Origin: Candidatus Firestonebacteria bacterium RIFOXYA2_FULL_40_8
Lineage (GTDB): Bacteria; Oederibacteriota; D2-FULL-39-29
Length of the DNA stretch: 26,943 nt
Direction: 5' to 3'
NCBI GenBank assembly: GCA_001778355.1
Contig: MFGS01000102.1
Coordinates: 214 to 27,156, forward strand
Positions 21,624-26,943 of this stretch are shown one piece after another. Below the pieces are notes generated by a model. It saw only the letters and a list, made by a program, of their open reading frames with translations, was not told the origin of the DNA and searched no databases. A program made the position numbers and the translations under genes. Position 1 is the stretch's first letter, and every line of letters starts with the position of its first letter.

Positions 21624-23407
21624 TGTTGAAAGGAACAAGCAGGGAATTTGCACGAATATTTAATATTGACGGGGAAAAGGCTACCGCTTACTTATTGGAA
21701 GGGAAAGAAGCTCTAGTACAGACCCATTTTAAAGGAATCTTTGAAATTGCAAGAATTGGTTCTTACGTAATTATCCCGGTTGGAGCAGATCGTTTAGTGG
21801 GGTTAATTACAACACTTCGTGTTGAAGAGCATGAACACTTAGTAAATCGACAGAAGATAGAATCAATTCTTCCTGAGGCTTGGCGTCTGCTTGATTTTAC
21901 TTTGGTAGGTACCTTAAAGATTCAAGGTAAAGATAAGAAAGGCCAAACATCGTTAGAGTTTGAAAGAGGTATTAATAATTATCCTACAATTGAATCGCCT
22001 GTTTGGTTTATCACTAAGGAAGAGCTCTCTTCTATATTCTCATTCGTTGACTCAGATAGATTTTTAAATATAGCTTCATTAGGAAGTGAAGAGGTGACGC
22101 CGGTTTATTTTGATATAAACAAGATGTTCGGGAAGCATTTGGCGATTTTAGGATGTACTGGAGCAGGAAAGAGCTGCACTGTAGCATCCATAATTCACGA
22201 AATTCTAGCTAAGAAAAGTAAGGTTTCTGATGCAGATGATTATCTAAATAAAACCGGGTTTTTGATATTAGATATAAATGGCGAATATGCATCTGCATTC
22301 AAGGATAATGAGCGTGTAAATGTTCTTTGTGTAAAGAAAAAGGAAGCCGGTGAGAGCAATTGCTTGACTATTCCATATTGGTTGTTTAGCTTTGTTGAAA
22401 TGTGTCAGCTTTTTACACCCTCAGCCCAAACTCAAAAACCAGTTTTAAGAAATGCTATTAGATATTTGAGATGGAAGCAAGATTATACGAATTCGTGCCC
22501 CGATATAGATCCTACGCAAGCTGAACTTAAAACAAGCTATAATGGAATAAGAAGTCTCTATGATGTAGCTAATCGAAGTTCAGTACCAGAAGTCAATGAT
22601 TTTAGCAAGATTTTTAATGTGCATAGTATTGATAAGTTAGTACTTGATTTTGGGATTAAGTATTCGAACAATTACTATAGGGATGCAAGGCATGCTGAAA
22701 ACATGTCTACTCTTATTGAAAGAATCAGATCTATTATTGACGAGCCGAGTTATGGAGTTATTTTTCCTAGCACTGATTGTGGAATTACACTTCCAGGTAT
22801 TCAAGATATTTTGCTTGGGATAGAAAGAGATCAATCAGGAGGAATAACACGAAAGTATGATTTAACCATCCTCGACTTAAGTTTTTTGTCTATGGAGTTG
22901 CTCCAGACAGTAACAAGTTTTATTGGAAGGGTAGTTTTTTCTTTCTTTCAACATCTTGTGCCAGATAAGCGTAGAGAGTATCCCTTTATACTTGTTCTTG
23001 AGGAAGCCCATAATTATTTACCGCGCATAATTCCTGATGCAGAGAACATAAATATGCCATTTGAGAAGATTGCAAAGGAAGGAAGGAAATATGGGCTAGG
23101 TATTGTCATTGCATCACAGAGACCAGGAGAACTTTCTGAAACAGCCCTCTCACAATGCAATACATTAATTGTACATAGACTGGTGAATCCTATAGATAGA
23201 GGTATTGTTAGAAGTGCAGTTTCTGTCATAGACGAAGATGCACTAAAATTATTGCCCAGTTTGGGGCCAAGACAGGCTATAGTTATGGGAGAAGCGGTTA
23301 ATATTCCAGCGCGTATAACTTTCAAAGAATTACCAATAGACAAAAGACCTCATAGCGAGAACCCATTTTTTATTGGTAAACCTGAAAGCACTCCAGACTG
23401 GCTTTGA
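21620..23407 (+). CDS. HerA-like DNA translocase partner of the SIR2 protein
   Basis: The 595-residue protein starts at ATG 21620, overlapping the SIR2 stop (ATGATG; the second ATG at 21623 is also possible). Residues 1-100 form an N-terminal HAS-barrel-like beta domain, then Walker A GCTGAGKS (178-185), Walker B FILVLEEAHNYLPR (456-469), an arginine-finger region EGRKYG (488-492) and SQRPGELSETALSQC with Q500 and R501, all diagnostic of HerA/FtsK-type hexameric translocases (DUF87). It assembles with the SIR2 subunits in the known systems. All ATPase motifs look intact. The pair sits in its own transcription unit after a motif A-B signal. Confidence 0.92.
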   Translation: MMLKGTSREFARIFNIDGEKATAYLLEGKEALVQTHFKGIFEIARIGSYVIIPVGADRLVGLITTLRVEEHEHLVNRQKIESILPEAWRLLDFTLVGTLKIQGKDKKGQTSLEFERGINNYPTIESPVWFITKEELSSIFSFVDSDRFLNIASLGSEEVTPVYFDINKMFGKHLAILGCTGAGKSCTVASIIHEILAKKSKVSDADDYLNKTGFLILDINGEYASAFKDNERVNVLCVKKKEAGESNCLTIPYWLFSFVEMCQLFTPSAQTQKPVLRNAIRYLRWKQDYTNSCPDIDPTQAELKTSYNGIRSLYDVANRSSVPEVNDFSKIFNVHSIDKLVLDFGIKYSNNYYRDARHAENMSTLIERIRSIIDEPSYGVIFPSTDCGITLPGIQDILLGIERDQSGGITRKYDLTILDLSFLSMELLQTVTSFIGRVVFSFFQHLVPDKRREYPFILVLEEAHNYLPRIIPDAENINMPFEKIAKEGRKYGLGIVIASQRPGELSETALSQCNTLIVHRLVNPIDRGIVRSAVSVIDEDALKLLPSLGPRQAIVMGEAVNIPARITFKELPIDKRPHSENPFFIGKPESTPDWL

Positions 23408-23436
23408 AATCTTACTATAACAAATTAGTTGAGTAT

Positions 23437-23457
23437 TGCCTCACCGTGTTAGAGGCA
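23437..23457 (+). other. Leader hairpin before the small Cys-rich gene
   Basis: TGCCTC (23437-23442) pairs with GAGGCA (23452-23457) across a nine-base loop, directly before the AAAAGGAGG ribosome site. No T-run follows, so it is more likely a 5' UTR structure than a terminator. Confidence 0.4.
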
Positions 23458-23473
23458 GGAAAAAGGAGGGAAA

Positions 23474-23716
23474 ATGAGATATTCTTACAGGGAAATTAGG
23501 AAGTACTGTTGCCTTACCAAAAGAGAAGTCCTTATGATTCAAAAGCTCGAATATGTTGATGGTATTGGTGGAGACAGTGAGGTAATTCCTGATCCGAGGA
23601 TTGAATGTCCATTTTATAATGAGTGCTATAATGAAAATCGAGATTGCATTCATGCTATTGGTACAGCACATTCTAAAACAAATCCTTTGTTGGATAATCC
23701 GAAGGATTGTAAATAG
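23474..23716 (+). CDS. Small Cys-rich protein
   Basis: The 80-residue protein starts at ATG 23474 after AAAGGAGG. The N-terminus is basic and helical (YSYREIRKYCCLTKREVLMIQ). The C-terminal half holds four spaced cysteines (ECPFYNECYNENRDCIHAIG and the final DCK), possibly a metal site. I do not recognise it. It follows the HerA gene by 66 bases, with its own hairpin and strong ribosome site. Confidence 0.6.
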   Translation: MRYSYREIRKYCCLTKREVLMIQKLEYVDGIGGDSEVIPDPRIECPFYNECYNENRDCIHAIGTAHSKTNPLLDNPKDCK

Positions 23717-23732
23717 TTTTATAAAGCTATGG

Positions 23733-23753
23733 ATAAGTTACTTGTATGTTACC
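23733..23753 (+). repeat. Motif A copy 8 (T variant)
   Basis: ATAAGTTAC-N6-GTTACC, the same orientation as the others with T in place of A in both half-sites. It lies 16 bases after the stop of the Cys-rich gene. Confidence 0.55.
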
Positions 23754-23761
23754 TGCGGTCT

Positions 23762-23770
23762 TGTGTAGCT
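23762..23770 (+). repeat. Single motif B unit
   Basis: TGTGTAGCT, nine bases after motif A; the other two units are missing. It continues into GTAGCTTCTAC, a small inverted repeat. No + gene follows it, since the next gene converges on the minus strand; it may be a decayed array. Confidence 0.45.
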
Positions 23771-23858
23771 TCTACGAAGATCAAGGTATTTCCCTTTAAT
23801 AAATCCTGCCCGAGTGTTATTGCTATGTACTTTCTAATAAACGAGTTCTCTTTGAAGT

Positions 23859-24734
23859 TCATAATAGCTTGAGCTGAGTTTTATCCCTGCAGATATTTAC
23901 GAATTCTATATTGCCATTTTCAACGATAAGTTCAGAGAAGCATATGGATTTATACCAGCGACCGTTTTTATTTGCGAAGATTTTCTTCTGGGATATCCTC
24001 TGGTAAATTTCTTTTAGCGGAGCTAAGATATTCGTTTTGTCAGATTCCCTATTAAGTAGAGACCTAAATCCACCAACTACGTTGTCAATAAGGTTCATTA
24101 CCAATAATGTGTCATCTTTCCTCTGCTTAATATGCCTTGAATCAACCTTGAGTTTGTCTGAAATCATGATGTATTTTCTGAAGTCGGTCTTAAAGATTGC
24201 ATTTATATCAATATCATCTCCATGATGTTCATCCCCGTCAAAATATGCTTTAACGATCTCAATAGGATGATTTTCGTCAAACATCGCATGGCAACATCCT
24301 TTAACAAGAAACTTCATTGTTAGCTCAACCTTCTCTTTATATGTCTTAGAACCAAACCCCTTAAAATTATCTTCTATTCGAAGCAATCCAAATCTGCAAT
24401 CAAAACTATCGGTGAGTTCATGAAAGCATTTAAACTCTCCGGTATGCTTTTCTCGTTCTGTAATATTATACAGGGGCGTGCTCTTACATTTGCTTTGAAT
24501 GGCATGAGAGAATAAAGCTAGATTGCTCCTAACCATAGGGCCTATCTTTTTCTTGCCAAAGCAACCTGCATACTTAATGTTAATGTCTTTATTCACTTTG
24601 TGTGCTGTTCGGATTAGTTTAAGGCATTGAATGATTTTATCTCGTTTGTCTTCAGGGATAAACAAAATTCCATGATGAAAACCGCCTTCTTTGCTTTCGT
24701 CATGATAAAGCTCATATTTTCTTGTAGGCACCAT
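23859..24734 (-). CDS. DUF3800-like protein (RNase H-like fold)
   Basis: This minus-strand protein has 291 residues, with ATG at 24732-24734. It begins with YELYHDESKEGGFHHGILF, the DUF3800 start in which an acidic D-E pair (D12, E13) closes a first strand. Further acidic positions are in KAYFDGDEHHGDDID (163-175) and DDTLLVMNLIDNVVGGFRS (207-225), the latter matching the family's L-x-D-x-V-x-G helix. The acidic cluster suggests a metal-dependent RNase H-like nuclease. DUF3800 genes are common in defence islands and on mobile elements, with function still unclear. It is the only minus-strand gene in the element and has its own promoter region. Confidence 0.75.
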   Translation of the reverse strand: MVPTRKYELYHDESKEGGFHHGILFIPEDKRDKIIQCLKLIRTAHKVNKDINIKYAGCFGKKKIGPMVRSNLALFSHAIQSKCKSTPLYNITEREKHTGEFKCFHELTDSFDCRFGLLRIEDNFKGFGSKTYKEKVELTMKFLVKGCCHAMFDENHPIEIVKAYFDGDEHHGDDIDINAIFKTDFRKYIMISDKLKVDSRHIKQRKDDTLLVMNLIDNVVGGFRSLLNRESDKTNILAPLKEIYQRISQKKIFANKNGRWYKSICFSELIVENGNIEFVNICRDKTQLKLL

Positions 24735-24758
24735 AAGTACAATTTTACAGATTTATAA

Positions 24759-24771
24759 CTTGAATTTCAAG
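24759..24771 (-). promoter_or_regulatory. Palindrome in the DUF3800 promoter region
   Basis: CTTGAA-T-TTCAAG is a perfect 13-base palindrome 25 bases upstream of the minus-strand start. TATAAA follows it on that strand, so it may be an operator over the promoter. Confidence 0.4.
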
Positions 24772-24786
24772 CAAAAGCCGATGCAG

Positions 24787-24805
24787 TTAAGTAACTATAT
24801 GTTAC
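24787..24805 (+). repeat. Motif A copy 9
   Basis: TTAAGTAACTATATGTTAC. It is the only copy not following a + strand stop codon. A full motif B array begins 13 bases later. Confidence 0.6.
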
Positions 24806-24817
24806 ATAGGAATTTTA

Positions 24818-24844
24818 TGTGCACCTTGTGCATCATGTGCAGCT
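24818..24844 (+). repeat. Motif B array 5
   Basis: TGTGCACCT, TGTGCATCA and TGTGCAGCT in tandem, 36 bases before the -35 of the methyltransferase promoter. Confidence 0.75.
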
Positions 24845-24879
24845 ATCTTGCACAAACTAAGACATAGGAGCGTTTTCGT

Positions 24880-24908
24880 TTGAATTTCCCAGTTAAGAGT
24901 GCTAAAAT
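24880..24908 (+). promoter_or_regulatory. Promoter of the methyltransferase gene
   Basis: TTGAAT (24880-24885), a 17-base spacer and TAAAAT (24903-24908), followed by GGGGGAG as ribosome site before ATG 24946. Confidence 0.7.
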
Positions 24909-24945
24909 TGTATTGATCTTTTGAAGATAATCATGGGGGAGTCAA

Positions 24946-26943
24946 ATGCCCGATTCATTAATAAACGAGTTGCCTGAAATAGTTGCAGAAGGGAAGAAGG
25001 AAGTAGAACAAATAATGGAAAGACTGTCCAGTAATGAACGGATAGTCTTACAAACTAATGAACATGTTTTACCCTCCAAGGAAACCTCAGGACTATACAA
25101 AGGTTCGGTAAAGCAGGATATTAAATCTGACTGGAATAACAGGCTGATTTATGGCGATAACCTCTTGGTTATGGAGGCACTACTAGCAGGGAATGAATTT
25201 CAAGGTCTGGCATCAATGAGAGGGAAGATCGATTTAATTTATATTGACCCACCATTTGATTCTAAAGCTGATTATAGAACAAAGATAAAGTTACCTTTTG
25301 GTAATGTTGAGCAGAAACCGACTGTTATTGAGCAATTTGCCTATTCTGATACTTGGAAGGATGGAACAATTTCATATTTGAAAATGATTTATCCTCGTTT
25401 GGTTCTGATGAAAGAATTGTTGTCAAGCAAAGGTTCGATTTACGTGCACTTAGATTGGCATGTCGGCCACTATGTTAAGGTCATACTTGATGACATATTT
25501 GGAAAAGACAATTTTCAGAATGAGTTGATTTGGAAGAGAACATATACTTCAAAGGCTCAAGCATTGTCATTCGGTAAGATTCATGAAAGTATTTTGTTCT
25601 ACAGTAAAACCCAAGAGCCAATCTGGAATCAGCAGTATCTCAAAGCCGATGATAATTATATCGAGAAGTATTATGATAAAGTTGATGAGAAAGGTCGGAA
25701 ATTCCAGTCTTTAAGTCTAACCCAACAAGGACAAGGACCTGCTCGAAAATTTGGGGATAAGATTATACCACCCCCAGATGGGATGCATTGGATTTGGAGC
25801 CAGGAGAGAATAGATAAGGCTTTCAAGGAAGAGAGAATTACATTTACAAAGAATGGATTTCCTCGGTTGAAGAAATACCTGGATGAGTGGGACGGAAAAG
25901 GCAAACCGATCCATGATATATGGGATGATGAAGAAGTTGGTCCATTAAATTCCTGGCATGGCGAGTCTCTTGATTATGCCACACAAAAGCCTGCAGGTTT
26001 ATTAAAGCGGATTATTACCTCATCCTCAGATAAAGAATCAATAATAGCAGATTTTTTTGCTGGTTCTGGAACAACCGGTGCAGTTTCCGAAGAGCTTGAG
26101 CGGAAATGGATAATGTCAGATTTAGGTAAACCAGCATGTATGATAATGCGAAAACGCCTTATTGATCAAGATTCTAAGCCCTTCCTTTATCAATCCATAG
26201 GTGATTATCAAAAGGAGCAGTTCGAGAAAAGCGAGTTTAGAAGAATCAGTGATTTGGCACACGTAGTCCTAAACCTCTATGGAGCAATTCCTTTTAATCT
26301 TTCAGATGTTCCGCAAGGTAATATTGGCTACATCAAACAGAGCAGAACAATAGTGTTTGTTGATTCTCCATCAAAACTTACCGGCTTAAATACTTTGAAG
26401 AAAGCGCAATCGTTAAGGGGCAGTTTTATGGGTGGATGGGAAAAGGTGATTGTTTTGGGATGGAATTTTGTCACAGATATTGGACAGGTTATTATGAGCT
26501 TGAACGATCCCAAGCTTGAAGTTTTGGTAATACCTCCTGATTTATTAGATCGATTAAAGACAAAGTCATCTTATGATAAGCTTGTAAAAAGTGGCAAGAT
26601 AAAGTTTTCATCCTTGCAGTATTTGACTATTAAGCCTTTGAAAAGTAAAGAATCAAGCAAAGATGAAGAGGAAATCCATGTTGAGCTTGATAATTATGTT
26701 TTGCTTTCACCCGATGCATTACCTTTGGTTGAAGAAGATAGGGTAAAGGTTCAACAGGTCCTAGAGAAAGATCCGTTATCTTTAATAGAGTATTGGAGTA
26801 TTGATCCTGATTATGATGGCCAGATATTTAGGAGTAAGTGGCAAGACTATCGTGAAAATGTTGAGAGTGATAGTGATCCTTTAAAAGTAGTCAGAAAAGC
26901 TATACTGACTGTACCTAAAAAGACTAGAAGAAAAGTGTGCATT
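24946..26943 (+). CDS. Partial beta-class adenine-specific DNA methyltransferase (type III Mod-like), runs off the window
   Basis: The gene starts at ATG 24946 after GGGGGAG and stays open for 666 codons to the window end. Motif IV is DPPF (101-104, in IDLIYIDPPFDS) and lies N-terminal to motif I, ADFFAGSGTTG (368-378). This IV-then-I order with DPPF is the beta class that includes type III Mod subunits and makes N6-methyladenine. An SAM-binding site is completed by LIYGDNLLVM (67-76). After about residue 400 comes a long C-terminal region with beta-rich segments (RTIVFVDSPSKL, KVIVLGWNF) not needed for catalysis. A helicase/restriction gene may follow outside the window, which would decide between a type III or BREX/DISARM-like role. 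Its own motif A-B signal marks it as a separate unit. Confidence 0.88.
   Translation, partial: MPDSLINELPEIVAEGKKEVEQIMERLSSNERIVLQTNEHVLPSKETSGLYKGSVKQDIKSDWNNRLIYGDNLLVMEALLAGNEFQGLASMRGKIDLIYIDPPFDSKADYRTKIKLPFGNVEQKPTVIEQFAYSDTWKDGTISYLKMIYPRLVLMKELLSSKGSIYVHLDWHVGHYVKVILDDIFGKDNFQNELIWKRTYTSKAQALSFGKIHESILFYSKTQEPIWNQQYLKADDNYIEKYYDKVDEKGRKFQSLSLTQQGQGPARKFGDKIIPPPDGMHWIWSQERIDKAFKEERITFTKNGFPRLKKYLDEWDGKGKPIHDIWDDEEVGPLNSWHGESLDYATQKPAGLLKRIITSSSDKESIIADFFAGSGTTGAVSEELERKWIMSDLGKPACMIMRKRLIDQDSKPFLYQSIGDYQKEQFEKSEFRRISDLAHVVLNLYGAIPFNLSDVPQGNIGYIKQSRTIVFVDSPSKLTGLNTLKKAQSLRGSFMGGWEKVIVLGWNFVTDIGQVIMSLNDPKLEVLVIPPDLLDRLKTKSSYDKLVKSGKIKFSSLQYLTIKPLKSKESSKDEEEIHVELDNYVLLSPDALPLVEEDRVKVQQVLEKDPLSLIEYWSIDPDYDGQIFRSKWQDYRENVESDSDPLKVVRKAILTVPKKTRRKVCI

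Noticed and set aside
23729..23872. Small + ORF of 47 codons spanning motif A and the single motif B unit
   Set aside because: No ribosome site, overlaps repeats and the 3' end of the DUF3800 gene; product has no protein-like pattern.

Overview
The window looks like the left end of a large integrated element (genomic island or integrated plasmid) in a bacterium of moderate-to-low GC. Canonical Shine-Dalgarno sites, sigma70-like promoters and a lipoprotein signal support a bacterium. A CsgG-like envelope protein and an ArnT/PMT-type glycosyltransferase suggest a diderm, possibly an uncultured candidate phylum; I cannot name the taxon from this sequence.

Layout. Positions 1-1154 (minus) hold host-type DNA: a partial GT-C membrane glycosyltransferase. 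At 1324-1362 lies a clean 5' half of a CAU-anticodon tRNA whose 3' half is degenerate or missing, the expected scar of integration into a tRNA. From there to the right edge the DNA is accessory. The right boundary is outside the window and no integrase is visible.

The element falls into modules. (1) 1611-2219: two paralogous ribbon-helix-helix-like proteins with near-identical promoters. (2) 2256-4466: an envelope operon (TM2/zinc-ribbon protein, CsgG-like protein, pseudopilin-like lipoprotein). (3) 4740-7224: a family A DNA polymerase without a 5'-nuclease domain, then a MORN-type repeat protein. (4) 7377-11522: ST7-like/SEC-C protein, a membrane protein with a possible jelly-roll domain, a nucleoside deoxyribosyltransferase-like/jelly-roll fusion, a RadC-like JAMM protein and a small DUF6573-like protein. 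(5) 11687-20152: the centrepiece, a ubiquitin-like conjugation cassette related to PRTRC systems (Ubl protein C, E2-like protein B, JAMM protein A, ThiF/E1), followed by a AAA+ ATPase, a Cas4/RecB-like nuclease, a Sak4-like ATPase and a RadA-like ATPase. (6) 20370-23407: a SIR2-HerA antiphage pair, then a small Cys-rich protein. (7) A minus-strand DUF3800 protein. (8) From 24946 off the edge: a beta-class adenine methyltransferase.

Modules are separated by two short repeat families that I do not recognise, both always in + orientation. Motif A (ATAAGTWAC, 4-7 nt, GTWACC) sits at or just after stop codons, nine copies. Motif B is three tandem 9-bp units of TGTGCAGCT type, found upstream of five transcription units plus one single unit. 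One motif A copy appears inserted in the E1 gene with a 7-bp flanking direct repeat, ending an otherwise in-frame longer ORF. Together the gene set suggests an element with its own replication/recombination kit, a Ubl pathway that may act on that kit or on host factors, and an attached defence arsenal.
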